DNA of 64,000 bases from Pholiota molesta. Lineage: Eukaryota > Basidiomycota > Agaricomycetes > Agaricales > Strophariaceae. The DNA lies in NCBI GenBank assembly GCA_014925825.1, contig JACGCK010000037.1, positions 186,001-250,000 of the forward strand, read 5' to 3'. This document shows, piece by piece, positions 11,742 through 24,125 of the stretch. The notes below the pieces were generated by a model that did no database searches, was not told the origin of the DNA, and was given only the letters and a program-made list of their open reading frames with translations. Both the position numbers and the translations under genes were made by a program. Positions within the stretch are counted from its first letter, which is position 1, and each line of letters opens with the position of its first letter.

Positions 11742-13511
11742 TCAATAATTAATACAAGGAAATGGATCATTCTCGTCCGCTGGTATCAACAAGCCGACAC
11801 CATCGGTCAGCCTGGCTGCTGTAAAATATCCATTGGAATTTCGGTCTACTACTGCTGAGACATATGGAAGATGTGTCCCACTGATACTCGTTACAGATTC
11901 GAGGCGCGTACATACGCGAGCGAGCGCCTCGGCGCTAGCCAGGAATTCTGCACGCGATTTTTTGTGGGTCTTCGGCGGTGGGGGGGCCGTAATGTGGATG
12001 CGGTGAGAATCCTTCGTAGTAGAACCTTTCCAGCTGTACGAGCTGCGACAAGATGGGCTCCAGAGCTTGCTACATGGGGTATTAGGAATGCTGGGGCAGT
12101 CGAAAGAGCAGTCGCGCACGTACCAGTGATGCCGACGTCAAAGTGAAGGAATTATTAAGTCGTCCTACATGAAGTGCCAACTCCTGCAAGTTTGGCGCCC
12201 CTCTGACGATTGAGTGCATGTATCCGGTTACGAAGTCTCGGCCCAGATTCTTGCTGTTTGTCTCTGTGCGGAACGTTCCATCCAAGGTCTCATACCATAG
12301 AACACCTTCCAATGCGCAGTTGTACCGATCCGCGACGTCCTGTTTAATTTCGAGTGATTTTAAGTTGGGGAGCCCGTTCGGTAAAACAACGCGGAGGAGA
12401 TAAGGGATTTGTCCATTAAGGCTTTTGGTAAACCCAAGACTAACTAGCTGGGGAAGAACGAGGACTAATGGCGAATATCTTCGAACCTAGCCTGGAAAAA
12501 TAAATGTTAAGCGGAATCAAGATTTTGATGCACAATAAAACTAGCAAACCTTTAAATGCTTCAGGTTCGGCAGAAATCCAACTTCTATGTCATCGGAGAA
12601 CCAAGTGTCAAAGCAATCTTCGAGTGATAAACTTTCGAGTTGAGGATGTCGTTTGAAGAACCCATGCCCTGTTCAGTATCATGGAAGATTGAAACCCATG
12701 CAACCAAAGCCATTTCAAGTTAGGAAAATCAAGGGATAAAAGGACAGCTGCGTCTTGATATCCACTTTTCAAACTCAATGTATGCAACGATGATGCAGGC
12801 GGGGAAGGTTGTTCAAAATCTTCAAGTTCAAATCGTCTTCTTCTTCCAGTACGTCACCCCTCCATTCCAAGCGTAAGGCAGAAAGTCCCTAGAATGCCGG
12901 ATAAATAAGATGCTCTGTGCACGAGCAAAGCAGCTACTCACCGATAGGGAGTTGATCTCGTCGATCACAGGCCCTGTTATCCAGGGATCATCGACACTGT
13001 GCCCAACATCTCGCAATATCAAGGTTCGCAGGTGAGGACACTCGATGCGTAGATTAATCCAAAAGTTGGCGAGTAAACGCCCACGTGGGATTGGCTTGCC
13101 CTTTTCGTCGTATATCCAGTCGTTCAACAAATAGAGACCCAAAGCAATAATGTGAGGTATCAAGCCCCTTCTGACTAGCATCCGCAGTCCGGCCACGACG
13201 TCGAATGGCTTCTTCCCTTTCCGAGCTTCGACCGATAGCTCAGACATGATGTACAGCTCCGTAACGGCCAAGCCCAACTGTGGCTCGTTCATTATCCTTT
13301 GCATGACACCAATCGCATCGTCTTCATTGCGAAGGATAAGACGCGAATAGAGCAAGGGGTGAAAGATATTGTAGAAGTGGCGATTTCCAAGTGCTAAAGA
13401 GTGCAGAGTACGTGGAGCGAATCGTAGAGGGACAAAAGACGCTATGATGGGGAAGAGTTCTGTGGGAAATGTGAGGGATGAGCTGGTAACTTGAATCCCA
13501 GCAGGATTCAT
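11742..13511 (-). pseudogene. F family copy 1 (F-box-like/LRR), frameshifted
   Basis: Exon 1 (13511-12942, 190 codons) is open and ends at a GTGAGT donor; exon 2 starts at 12888. In exon 2 a C is missing in the CCCCGCCTxGCATCA stretch near 12800, and another base is missing near 12675. Exon 4 has lost two bases inside a run of seven C's near 11990, moving the C-terminal part (from PPPPKTHKKS to DNDPFP-type end) into another frame. Exon order and splice sites match the intact copies. Its closest relative in the window is the copy at 24126-25878, and it sits only 231 bases downstream of the next F gene in the same orientation. Confidence 0.75.
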
Positions 13512-13742
13512 GGTCGAATCGAAGTCGATGTGTTGAAAATATGTCGAGGTGTATTTTGTGGATACTTCACATGAAGCGCATTAGGGCTGGTTGATCAAAA
13601 TGTTCGTTTTTTATTCTGGATCAGTGCCCACTGCCCACAGTTGTACAACATACATTTTGATATATGTCAGTGTGGACGCTTGGTGATTTTCTGCTGATGC
13701 AGTGATACTGTAAGTAGTCATACAAATATCGACAAGATGGCG

Positions 13743-15508
13743 CTAATACGTATATCCAGCGCTGATGGGAAATGGATCATTTTCGTCCGTCGGAATCAGC
13801 AAGCCCACACCATCGGTCAGCCTGACTGCTTTCACATCTCCATCGGAATTTCGATCTACTGCTGCTGAGATGTATGGAAGATGTTTCCCATCGAAACTTG
13901 TCACAGAGTCGAGGCGCATACATGCTTGAGCGAGCGCCTCTGCGCTAGCCAGGAAATCCGCAAGCGATTTTTCATGGGTCCACGGCGGTGGTGGCGTGGT
14001 GTACTGTGGATGCGGTGAAAATCCTTGGTAGTAGAATCTTTCCAGCTTAACGAGCTGGGACAAGATAGGCTCCAGAGTCTTCTATGGGAAATGTCAGAAG
14101 TGGTGGTACAGTAGAATGAGCAATCGCGCACGTACCAGTGACATCGACGTCAAAGTGAAGGAGTCCCAATGATGTCCTACCTGAAGTCCCAACTCCTCCA
14201 AGTTCGGCACCCCTCTAACAATTGAATGCATGTACCCGTTTATAGAGTCCCGATCCGTGTTTTTGCCGTTTTTCTCTGTGCGGAACATCCCATCCAAGGT
14301 CTCATACCACTGAATCTCTTCTGAATTATCCCGATCCTTGAATTGGTGTACAATTTCGAGTGATTTTAGTTTGGGAAGCCCGTTTGGTAATACAGCGCAG
14401 AGGAGATAAGGAACTTGCCAATTATAGCTCCTGGAAACCCCAAGACTAACGAGTTGGGGAAGAACAGGGACTAATAGGCGAACATCTTCGAACCTAGCCT
14501 AGAATAAATAAGTGAAGTGAGATCAAGATTTTTGTGCAAAATGAAACTGAGTGACCTTTAAATGCTTCAGATTCGGCAGAAATCCAACTTCTATGTCGCC
14601 GGAGAACCAAGGGTCGAAGCAATGGCCGAGAAATAAACTTTCGAGTTGCGGATGTCGTTTAATGAACCCTTGTACCTTTTGAGTATCATGGCGAGATTGA
14701 AATGGGTGCAAGTGAAGGCATTTTAAGTTAGGAAAATCAAGGGATAGAAAGACTGTTGACTCGTATAATCCGGTGGTCAAACTCAATGTATGCAGCGATA
14801 ATGCGAGGCGGGGAAGGTTGTTCAAAACCTTCAAACCATCTTCCCTTTTCCGTACTTCACTAGTCCATTCCAGGCGTAAGACCGAAAGACCCTAAAATGC
14901 CGGATAAATAATGTTTTTTGTGTATGAGAAATGCGGTTACTCGCCGGTAGGGAGTTGATCTCATCGATCGCGGCTCTTGTCAGCCAGGGCTCCATGAAAC
15001 TGTGACCGATGTTTCGCAAGATCAAGGTTCGCAGGCGAGGACACTCGGTACGTAGATTGAACCAAAAGTTGGCGCGTAAACGTCCACGCAGGACTATCTT
15101 AAATCTTGCCCCGAATATCCAATCTTCCAACAAATAGAGGCCCAAAGCAATGATACGAGGTATCAAGCCTTTTGCAACCAGCATCTGCAGGCCGCCAACA
15201 ACGTCGAATGGCGTCTTCCTTATCGCAGCTTCGACCGATAGCTCAGACATGATATATAGCTCCGTAACGGCCAAGCCTAGATGTGGTTCGTCCATTATCC
15301 TTTGGATGACACAGATTGCATCGTCTTCATTTCGGAGGATAAGACGCGAATAGAGAAGGGGGAGACAGATGTCGTAGAAGCGACGACTTCCGAGTGCTAA
15401 AGCACGCAACGTATTTGGAGCGGATCGTAAAGGGACAAAAGATGCTATAATGGGGAAGAGTTCTGGGGGTAATGTAAGGGGTAAGGTAGTAGGTGCAACA
15501 GAATTCAT
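13743..15508 (-). CDS. F family copy 2: F-box-like/LRR protein, 533 residues
   Basis: Exons 15508-14945, 14891-14556, 14498-14136 and 14081-13743 join into one open frame with all phases matching. The N-terminus reads LPPELFPIIASFVPLRS and then FYDICLPLLYSRLILRNEDD, an F-box-like helix set; exons 2 and 3 hold leucine-rich stretches (LHTLSLTTGL, HPQLESLFLG, LPNLKHLKV). The first intron begins with GC rather than GT (CCG|GCGAGT), a rare but legitimate donor shared only with the copy at 60938. The second intron has a weak GTCACT donor. Upstream, the promoter region shared with other F copies continues into an H-family relic, and then unique DNA with the CAF-1 gene begins. Confidence 0.75.
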
Positions 15509-15949
15509 GGTCGAAGTGGGTGTGTTGCAAATGTGTTGAAGTGTGCTTTCGTAGATACATGAACCGACTTAGGGCTGGTTGATCGACGTTCAACATCTTT
15601 CCACAGCGGCCTCGTGTAAGAATACCGTTACATCAGAATCAGATAAAACTTGATTCCTTCAGCATGGCAAAATTAAATTAATAATTTTCATGAGATGATT
15701 CTACAAGCGCTAGACCTAGAGCGCAATTGTTATTTTTTCGGCGGACTCGGGTTTTTGAGTTGTGATATCAAAGCAGATCTACCGCCTCTTCCCCCTAACC
15801 GTTGTGATTCTCTTGTATATGGTCAACAATAAATAATTGGATGGTACACAGTAAGCCGCAGTATAGACCATAAGGCCGCACGAAAAGGGACATGAAGAGG
15901 TACTACTAGTAGGATATATACCAGATAATCCGAGATGCAGTGCTACAAA

Positions 15950-16135
15950 CGCAATAATACTGATCAGAGCAAAACGAGCGAGGAAAAGACGAGGAGCAAA
16001 GAAGAGAAAGCAAGATGGGCGTCGATGCGGTCGCACTCAATGGGAAGGACGAGGAAGCACCCGCTGAACCTGCGGAGGAGCGAGGATCTCCCCGTGTACC
16101 CGAGCCCGAGCACAATCTCTGGCGAACATAGTCTT
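15950..16135 (+). pseudogene. H family relic, N-terminal part
   Basis: The text TSEEKTRSKEEKARWAS, followed after a small shift by LNGKDEEAPAEPAEE, matches the acidic H protein seen at 21861-22463 and on the minus strand at 34945-35330. The upstream 100 bases also match the corresponding flank at 58080-58180 and inverted at 22590-22710. It lies head-to-head with the F gene at 15508 and breaks off near 16135. Confidence 0.6.
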
Positions 16136-16329
16136 CAGGTCAAAAAAGTCAGGGTCGCCGCTCCGAAAGTGTAGCGTAGACATCGTTTTATACCTTCGCC
16201 ATTTCACGGCAAAATCCCTGTTTTCCATTTCTTGCCGCTGTGTACACGATAATATGGATATCCCCATGGCCCTTCGTCTCTTCCTTAGAATCCCTACGTC
16301 ATGCTCGCGGCTCAACCGTGCTCAGTCGG

Positions 16330-16660
16330 CGCTTGGGCTTCCTGTTGAGGGTGTTCGCAATCCCTAAAGAAATCAACTCTCAGATGATACCATGAAACGC
16401 ATCTGCTATGGGCGGTGATCCACTGGGATATACGCCATAGGAGATACGTCTCACGGGCATGACCTCGGTGTAGAGTATACGTACACTCAGGCGCCAGGCG
16501 GGCGCGCTGCTGCTGAAAGCGGGAGTGAGAGCGGCCAAACATCATCGCAAAGAAGTAGATATCGATGGTGATGGGGGCGTCGGAGGGCAAGGGTATGGAT
16601 AGTGCATTTTGGCGCAGTTGGGGGCAGAATGGTCGGGGCGAATTGGGGGTGAGCGCCGTG
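16330..16660 (-). pseudogene. Relic shared with 58450-58640 (between H and G units)
   Basis: TACACTCAGxxGCCAGGCGGGCGC and surrounding bases recur near 58566 next to a G-family relic, and the order (F, H, this segment) is the same at both places. No whole protein can be read. The unique chromatin-assembly gene starts about 300 bases further on, and nothing else was seen in between. Confidence 0.45.
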
Positions 16661-16968
16661 AGTGGCACTTGCACTTGGTGCGCTCCGTTCAATTTCTGGA
16701 AAGCACTATATGTTCAAAGTAACAGCAGCAGAAATTCCTACCCTTCTTTCCGCTAGGCATGGGAGCTGGCTGACAGAGTTTCACTTTGTTCTGTCTTTGG
16801 CGATCAAATCAGGAGCCTGTGAACATTGCCGCCAACGGCGATAAATGAGGTGCGTGACCTCTGTCCCCAACGGCCAACGTCGTCCTTACGGCCCATCCAT
16901 CCCCAGTCTCAGACGCTGAGCCCTTCACGGTCGAGCTCTAGTTTTCATTCCACAGTCAGCGGACTACA

Positions 16969-19900
16969 ATGCGCTTTCGGACGCTCGAAATCAGGTGGCA
17001 CGACAGCAAACCCATCTCGACATGCGACTTCCAGCCTCAGTCATTCAAAAAGGCGCGTCCACCAGCGGGGCAGGAAAAGAATTATGCCACACATGCGTAT
17101 AGGCTCGCCACGGGCGGCGAGGACAATCACGTCAGGGTAAGTCGGCGCGTCGGCGCACCCAGCGTGCTGAGCGCTCGCAGCGTTACGTGCTGACTCTTGG
17201 TGTTTTTCACGTAGATATGGATGGTACATCCACACCTGAGGCCGCCTTCCATCGTAACAGAGTCGGATCCGACGTCGACTGCAAACGCGCCGCGCCCGCC
17301 GAGGGTGGAGTATCTGGCAACTCTCAGCCGACATTCAGCTGCAGTGAACGTAGTGCGGTTCTCTCCGAACGGTGTGTGCATATCCTTTTTGCCAGCTTTT
17401 GGGGCTTGTGATAGACCTTTCGGCGCGTCTTTTAGGCGAGTTGATAGCTTCTGCTGGGGATGGTCAGTCTCGTTCGCCTTCGAAACTCGCGTCGCGTGCT
17501 GACATGTATGTGCAGACGGCATGATCATCATCTGGGCACCCTCATCCAGCCCGCAAGCTGCTACCTATGGAAGTGATCTGAGTCCGGAGGATCTTCAACA
17601 TGAAAAGGAGTATTGGAAGCCACGAACGACGTTCAGGTGAGTCTTCTCTTAGTCGAATCCTACCCTGCTAGACTCTCATGTCGAACTAGGTGCACAACGA
17701 TGCAAGTATATGATTTAGCATGGAGTCCATCTGGAGAATACATCATAGCTGGAAGCACAGACAACACCGCCCGAGTGTTCGCATCGGCAGATGGTGAGTC
17801 TCTTTCCACCCTCTCATCCCCTCCAAAATTGAAATTCACCCAGGAAAATGGTATACGAAATCGCTGAGCACCTGCACTACGTCCAAGGTGTTGCATGGGA
17901 TCCCTTGAACGAATATATGCAACTCAGAGCAGCGACCGCTCAATGCACATCTACCGCATCTCCACCAAACCCGGCGGGGCCTTCGAAGCGCACGCAGTAG
18001 GCAAGAACACGCGCATGCCCCATCGCCACTCCCACAGCCACTCCCAGACACGCACGCCCAGTGCCCACGGCGCCGGTCGGCCGCGCTTCACCCGCCGGCT
18101 GTCGACGACCAGCGACGCCGAGTCGTCGTCGGCGTTTGCGCTGGACGTCGCGGAGGACGCGCAGAGTGCCGCCTCGGGCGCGCCGCTGACGCCTGCCACG
18201 TCCGTGACCAGCACGCCGGCGTTCATGTTCCCGCCGCCGCCGATCGAGGGCTCGTCCCGCCGCTCGTCGTTCAGCTCCAACGCCCCCGGCTCGCCGTCGC
18301 CTTACAACAACCCGACAAACGCCCCCGGCGCCTCTGGTGCGTCCGGGAACAACAGCCGCTACGGCCGCTCCCCGTCGCCCATGCCGCCGCTCCCCGCGAT
18401 CCGCTCGCTCCCGTCGCCCTCGCAGGCGCCGACGGCGCTGTGGACGAACGTGAAGCTCTATGGGGACGAGAGCTACACGAACTTCTTCCGGCGGCTGACG
18501 TTCAGCCCGGACGGCGGGCTGCTGCTCACGCCCGCGGGGCAGTTCGAGGACCCGGCGGTGGTGCCCGCGCGGGCCGCGGAGGAGAGCGCGACGCCGGTGC
18601 GCGGGCGGAAGGGGCACCCGTCGGAGGCCGCGCCTGCCCCGGCGCCGCCCGGGTCGAGCTCGTCGGTGTACATCTACTCGCGCGCGAACTTTGCGCGCCC
18701 GCCGATCGCGCAGCTGCCGGGGCACAAGAAGGCGAGCGTCGCGGTGCGGTTCTCGCCGGTCCTGTACGAGCTGCGGCCGGGCGTGGGCGTGCAGGGCGGC
18801 GAGCCTGCGGTAGGGCCGGGGAAGGGGAAGGACGCAAGACCTCCGGCGGCGGTGTTGGAGCTTGGTGTGGATGGGAACATGGACGTGGACGTTGTGGGGC
18901 CGCTGCATGGTGCTGAGGTGCAGGCGGCGAGCAGTGCGGGTGCCAATGCGGGTGCGCTGCTGACGCCGCAGCGCACGCCCGCGGTGCATGCGACGACGAC
19001 GATTGCGACGCCGACGCCGCGGCCGGCGATCTCGACGGCGGGGGTGGCGGCGGGTGGGGTGGGGGCGGACGCGACGGTGTCGCCTATGGATCTGCGGCCG
19101 CCGACGCCGGCCGCGTCGAAGCCTTCTACGCCGTCGCATACGGCTCACGCGCAGCCGCAGTCGCAAGGGTATGGGCAGAGCCAGAGCCAAAGCCAGAGCC
19201 AGAGTCAAAGTCAGAGCCAGTCCACAGCGCAGACGGGGTCGGTCTTTGCGCTGCCGTACCGCATGCTGTTTGCGGTGGTGACGATGGACACGGTGGCGAT
19301 CTATGATACGCAGCAGGCGACGCCGCTGTGCTTGCTGACGAAGTTGCATTACGATGAGTTTACGGATATGACTTGGTGAGTTCTAGTTCTCTTTTGTTAT
19401 TTTCTAATTTCCCTTCTTTTTTTCTCGTTTTGTGTTGTATATTTTTGAGTCATCGCTAATTACCTATGTTTATTCCATAAAGGTCGCCTGACGGCCAAAC
19501 GCTGATTCTGTCCTCGCGCGATGGTTACTGCACCCTCGTCGTCTTCGACGACATCCTCCCCGCATACCACACCCAGCAACACACGATGCAGCTGCACTCC
19601 ATCGCGCACAACAACTACGTCCCGCTCTCGTACCCCACCCCGTCCTCATCCGCGTCCGCCGCGCATGGCCCGTCGGCTTCCGCCCACGCCACGCCGGCGG
19701 TGACGCCGTCCTTCACCAGCGTCCCGCTGCCCGCGTTCGGCGGCGCATCCACGAGTGCGAGTGCGAGCGCCCCGCAGGTGAACACGAAGAAGAGGGCGGA
19801 GCCGCCGCTGACGCCCGCGGCGAGCGTGGACGGCGGCAGTGGATCGGCGGATGGGGCTTCGTATTTCGCCGGGGCGCAGGCTGCGGGTGGGGCATCGGCG

Positions 19901-20015
19901 CAGGTGGAGGAGGGAGCGCGGTGTGGGTGGGGAGGGGGCGGCGCCGCCTGTGCAGGAGCCGCCAAAGAAGAAGAGGCGGGTTGCGCTTACGAGGGTCGGG
20001 GATTTGGAGCCTTAG
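16969..20015 (+). CDS. CAC2: Chromatin assembly factor 1 p60-type WD40 subunit, with three apparent frame breaks
   Basis: The product is the WD40 subunit of CAF-1, which deposits histone H3-H4 behind replication forks in the nucleus. Exons are 16969-17136, 17215-17371, 17436-17462, 17516-17636, 17690-17793, 17844-19375 and 19483-20015. Diagnostic pieces are MRFRTLEIRWHDSKPIS, HSAAVNVVRFSPNG, GELIASAGDDGMIIIWAP, VYDLAWSPSGEYIIAGSTDN, YVQGVAWDPLNEY, TQSSDRSMHIY, RRLTFSPDGGLLLTPAGQF, PYRMLFAVVTMDTVAIYDT and WSPDGQTLILSSRDGYCTLV. A long Ala/Pro/Ser-rich, GC-rich insert (about 18000-18450) and a low-complexity tail follow, ending in the basic PKKKRRVALTRVGDLEP. One base seems missing at about 17848 (an A run), one at about 17922 (a single G where GG is expected) and one base is off near 19930 (a G run). 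In a conserved single gene these look more like sequence errors than decay. Confidence 0.85.
19173..19222 (+). repeat. Hexanucleotide repeat (CAGAGC-like) coding for Gln-Ser
   Basis: About eight CAGAGC/CAAAGC units encode an alternating QS run in the linker between WD repeats of the CAF-1 subunit. Such tracts are length-variable in fungi. Confidence 0.8.
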
Positions 20016-20865
20016 GGGATGATGGCCCCACCGACGTGCTTTGGTTCTTTTCGTTTTTGCGCCTTTTTTGGACTGCCGTATTATCCTAGCGTTCTTGCTT
20101 TATTTGTTTCTTGATGTATTCTTTCTTTTGATTTGTCCTCTTTTCTTGATTGTGTCTTGCCTCTTGATGCTACAGGACATTGGTTCCGTGCGGTCCTGGC
20201 GAGATCCGATGGTGTTCTGTCGGCTGCTGACAGAATGTCTCGTTCCTTCCTCCCTACTCTTACCCCACATCCACATTAGTCTGGCTTAAAAAAATCACAA
20301 CCTGTATTTTCGCCCATCGTGTTATGTATTATCCTTATCTTATCGCCACGTAAAATATTGAGTTGATGGTTTATAAGTACACTATGAAACCGGAACAATG
20401 ATATAGCTTACTTGTTCATCTCATCGTTCAAGCTCAAGCTTCAAGCTTCATCGCTATTGATATCGACAGTCTGACTCAGGCCTCACAGATAACTATTTCA
20501 ACTCAGGGTAGATAGTTGAATCATGTGGAACACCCACTTGGCATTGAAACGGCCTTTACATACATATATAGATTAAAGAGCTACCATCGGGGTGTTGGAT
20601 AATGGGACTGAATGAGAGCTTTGAGAAGCGGCGTGAGCTGCGCATAGATAATTACAAAATGAACATCAAAATCAGGAAACCTGTAAGCATAATGATGAAA
20701 GAAGCAGGCGAAATGGGGATTGACTGTACTGGCGGTGTTCTCATTTCTGTACGATAGCATTAGAATGATAACCTTATGCTTATGCTAGTGGCATATAAAA
20801 GCTGGTTTTCCCCACCAGTTCTCAGTACTCAGTACCCAGGTTGTATTACACCGTCTCATCTAAAC
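20016..20865. other. Intergenic, with a TATA box for the next gene
   Basis: No gene was seen. A TATAAAAG box lies at about 20795, some 70 bases before the start of the small secreted protein. Confidence 0.5.
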
Positions 20866-21368
20866 ATGAAGTTCATCACCTGCATTCTCTCTCTTGCTAT
20901 GGCTGGTGTCGTCGTTGCTTCTCCCGCCCCCGAGGGCGTGGACTACGCTGCGCTCAAAGCCCGTGTATGTATATGTAATGCTTTTCAAGCAGCATTAGAA
21001 GGCTAACCTCCTGCGCTCATCTCCGTCCGTTTGGTGCCATCACATAATAGCACTTCCCTGGGGGCCAACCCCTCGTTCGCGCTCTTGGAAACCATGTTCG
21101 AGAGGCTGAACGTAAGCAAATTTTAGCCAGACATCTTTGAATCAGGCTCAAATATAATGCTTACTGCGGGCAGTCGTTGTGCGCACAACCACGGGCGAGG
21201 AGCTCATCCAGCGCGACATGTCCCCGAACGACGCCGCTGTCCTCTTTGGCAAAAGATGCTGCTCCATCAAGTGCGGCAATGATATCTGGTGGGCATTTAT
21301 TTTGTGTTCAAGGTGGCATATTAAATAATTCCGACAATCTGGGAAGCTGTTGCAACGGTTGCTGCTGA
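20866..21368 (+). CDS. Small secreted cysteine-rich protein (candidate), 3' end uncertain
   Basis: Exon 1 (20866-20964) encodes a clear signal peptide, MKFITCILSLAMAGVVVAS, followed by PAPEGVDYAALKAR. Exon 2 is 21051-21111 and exon 3 begins at 21174, joined in phase by GTATGT/AATAG and GTAAGC/GGCAG introns. The mature part reads HFPGGQPLVRALGNHVREAE, then LVVRTTTGEELIQRD, and a cysteine cluster RCCSIKCGND. In the current sequence that frame ends at TAA 21315-21317. One frame away, FCVQGGILNNSDNLGSCCNGCC continues the cysteine pattern to TGA at 21366-21368, which suggests a missed short intron or one missing base. No family is recognised; the build resembles fungal small secreted proteins and effectors. 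Confidence 0.6.
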
Positions 21369-21689
21369 GCGATTGAACTATGAATCGACGTGCAACTTTG
21401 GCAAGTTGCTCGCAAGGCCAAAACCCGCCCAAGTAGGGTTCACTTGAAGGTTTCTGGTCTGGGTAGATAGGCTTCGGAGAGTACGTTGGTAAACTAGTCT
21501 ACAGACACCAATACACATTTCAGATTTCAGTGAAGCAAAGTTGCTTAATATCCAATATTTTCAAGTTCGGCGAAAGACTGGGAGGGAGTTGCCGAGATCA
21601 CTGATGGTAGCCAAGAAAGGAAAGAGGCCAAATAGAAGCAAATTGGGCCAGCAGGGTCGGATCACGGTCGCGTCCAGCGAGATGATCGC

Positions 21690-22463
21690 CTTGTTCCCCA
21701 CATCCACCACCGCCCACGATGTTCAACCTCATCAGACGTATCTCCTACGGTGTTATTCCTCGTACAGACAGGCCTTGGGAGGAGGATCGTAAGTGACCTC
21801 ATACATGTAGCTGTCCGCCCAAGCAGACGCGTTGGATCTGATTTTTTTCCCCATCTCCAGCGACCTCAACGCTCCAAACACGAAGCGTAAGCGTCGACTA
21901 AGCGCGGCTGAGCGCGATGTCGTTGATGATGAAGAGAACGGGCAACCGCGAAGAAGGCCGCGGAGAGAGCGCTACAGCCTCTGACAGCATCACGCTGGTC
22001 TCCACGCCGCCAGCCGACACCAAGAGGTGAAGGAGGTGACGAAGGCGTCGATGAAGTCACCCTAGATGGAAAGGACGAGGAAGCAGCCGTCGAGCCTGCA
22101 GAGGAGGGAGTGCCAGCAGCGGTGTCGGCATCAGAGGCTGTCGCCCCAGAGAGCATCCCTCTCCCCGAGGATACCCCCGACGAGCTTCGGGAGTTCACAG
22201 CCGGGCCGACACCCCCACGTAGCACGGCGTCATCCGATGAAAACGACGCGGAGGATGCTGAGATCGCCAAAGAAGACCCAACGATGATCTCTGTCGACGA
22301 GGCATCCGATATTGCTTCTTCTTCTGGCGACTGCGAGGACGCAGATGGAGAAATTGTACCCGAGAGCGAGGCCGAACCTGTGGCGAAGAACGTCATGGGG
22401 TTGAAGAAGCCAACGTCGACCGCGAAGACGACCACCGTTCCGGAGACGGCAGCGCAGGCATAA
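21690..22463 (+). pseudogene. H family: small acidic protein of unknown function, best copy
   Basis: An upstream segment ending at a GTAAGT donor (21789) and a CCATCTCCAG acceptor (21860) leads into DLNAPNTKRKRRLSAAERD, a basic stretch, which stops near 21985. From 22060 an acidic reading follows (GKDEEAAVEPAEEGVPAAVS, TPPRSTASSDENDAEDAEIA, DEASDIASSSGDCEDADGE) and ends at 22463. The stop and a frame change between these parts make the copy doubtful. The same protein is recognisable at 31012-31450, 34945-35330, 40500-40805 and 58080-58480. It has no recognised domain; charge and composition suggest a soluble, disordered protein. Confidence 0.5.
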
Positions 22464-22559
22464 ACCTCCATTTCGCTGCCACGTTTCACTATCATCGACG
22501 ACTTTTCATGACGAAGCCCCTGTTCACATCCCTTCTTATTTTTCTTCTTCTATATCTTG

Positions 22560-22720
22560 CTGCTGCGAACATGATATCCGTATCCGCATACCCCTTCTTG
22601 CCTTTTCTGCCGCGCTCCTCGCGTTTTGTTCCCTCCCTTTTCTTTGCACAGCCAACTGCGCTTGCACCATTGGATCTCGGATTATCTGACCTATATCTAT
22701 AACTACCTAGTACCCACTGT
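22560..22720 (-). pseudogene. Inverted H-family 5' fragment
   Basis: On the minus strand this segment matches the 5' part of H relics (AAAACGCGAGGAGCG followed by AAAAGGCAAGAAGGG, and CAGATAATCCGAGATCCA) as seen at 15860-16020 and 58120-58220. It lies in inverted orientation immediately after the H copy above, giving a local palindromic arrangement. Confidence 0.5.
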
Positions 22721-23880
22721 TTATCCTCCTCCTCGTCTTGGTCTTGTTGTTTATGTTGCTATTTACTGTATTATCTTCCGATGCTCCCACCCACAATCCA
22801 ATCCGCTCTTTGATTTGACTTTTGACACCTCGTTTGGTCTGTTGGGACTCTTCCTTCAGGGTGCTTTTTTTGCGCTTTCCAGTGCATTCCTCCCTTCCAA
22901 AACTTTGTATTTTTAGGCATATCACGGGGCTTCCATCGCGCCGCGTTTGCAGATATGCAGATACCCAACGTTGACAGAATGCGTTGGAGCCGTTACCACG
23001 CTTCTGTCATCAACACGACTCGGTGAGGACTTCAGTTGACCACTACATAGTCCGCGTATGGACATTGACTGACCATCCGTGTCTTCCAGTCTCTCATCAC
23101 GAGCGCGTCGAGTCATCTTTGTTGATCATCATCGTACTCGAAACGAGCACACCACCGAGTCAGTGGAAGCCCTGCCTGGGTTCGCACGCGTGTCGCACCC
23201 TATGATTCCTCTTGTCATCGCTCAGCATTTTGCCCTTCAAAGTTCAAGAAGCACGATGCCGTCAGTGGGCAGTCGCCGTCGGAGTCCAGGCTCCCCACTC
23301 CACGATTGCAGCGGCGGGCCCGCTCGTATAATTTTCACTCGTTGCATTCCGCGAGCGCTTTCCGCCCACCCGCCCGCCATGGGTATAGCTATCGCGTTGT
23401 ACGCGCAAGCCACGATGTCCTCTGGGTGTGGAAGGTCAGCGAGGTGTTTTGACCCTAACTTAAATGCTCCAGGTGGTAGCGAACGAAGTGAGGTGAGGGA
23501 AAGTGTGACGAGTACGAGACGGGCAGCGACATAGAAGGGAGCCCAATGATAGTCGATTTTCTGCAGATATCGACCGTCACGCCTTGTCCACCAGTAGGAT
23601 CGGGCACAGAAGGACGCGCAGGACGCATATATTTAGTCCTGCACCGAATCCGCGGTGCGTGCTTTGGCTCGTCTTCGCGCACGCCGCGGGCGTAGTCCAC
23701 CGTCGCGCGCTCGGCCGTGCCCACGAGCATGGCGGTGGGTGGGTGGGTACCGGCAGACGGCGCGCTTGCTAGTGGGCGTATTTCATGCAAATTTCATGGC
23801 GAACTGCGCGCATCATGACGCTGCTCTGCTGTTCATTTGACAAAATGGAGTTCGCCGAAGATAACGATTGCGCGGTGGAT
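22720..23880. other. No recognised gene
   Basis: Short frames on both strands overlap without any motif I recognise. From about 23885 on, the sequence matches the upstream region of the F genes (TAGAATGAATCAT, then AGTCGTATCAGA, then TGATCAACCAGCC). Confidence 0.4.
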
Positions 23881-24125
23881 CTGACGCATGTAGAGTAGAA
23901 TGAATCATCCATTCGACTTGATTTCCCGTGCTGAAGGATGCGAGTCGTATCAGAAGGTGATCTAAAGATAAACTTACACACACTTCATCATACACGACGA
24001 AAGGGATGCGTAGTCGATCCAGAATTAAAATACGAACATTTTGATCAACCAGCCTAATGCGCTTCATGTGAAGTATTACAAAATACACCTCGACATATTT
24101 TCAACACTTCGACTTCGATTCGACC

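Noticed and set aside
17940..19349. 469-codon arginine-rich frame on the minus strand
   Set aside because: It lies antisense to the CAF-1 WD40 coding exon, consists of R/H/P runs created by high GC, and has no domain.
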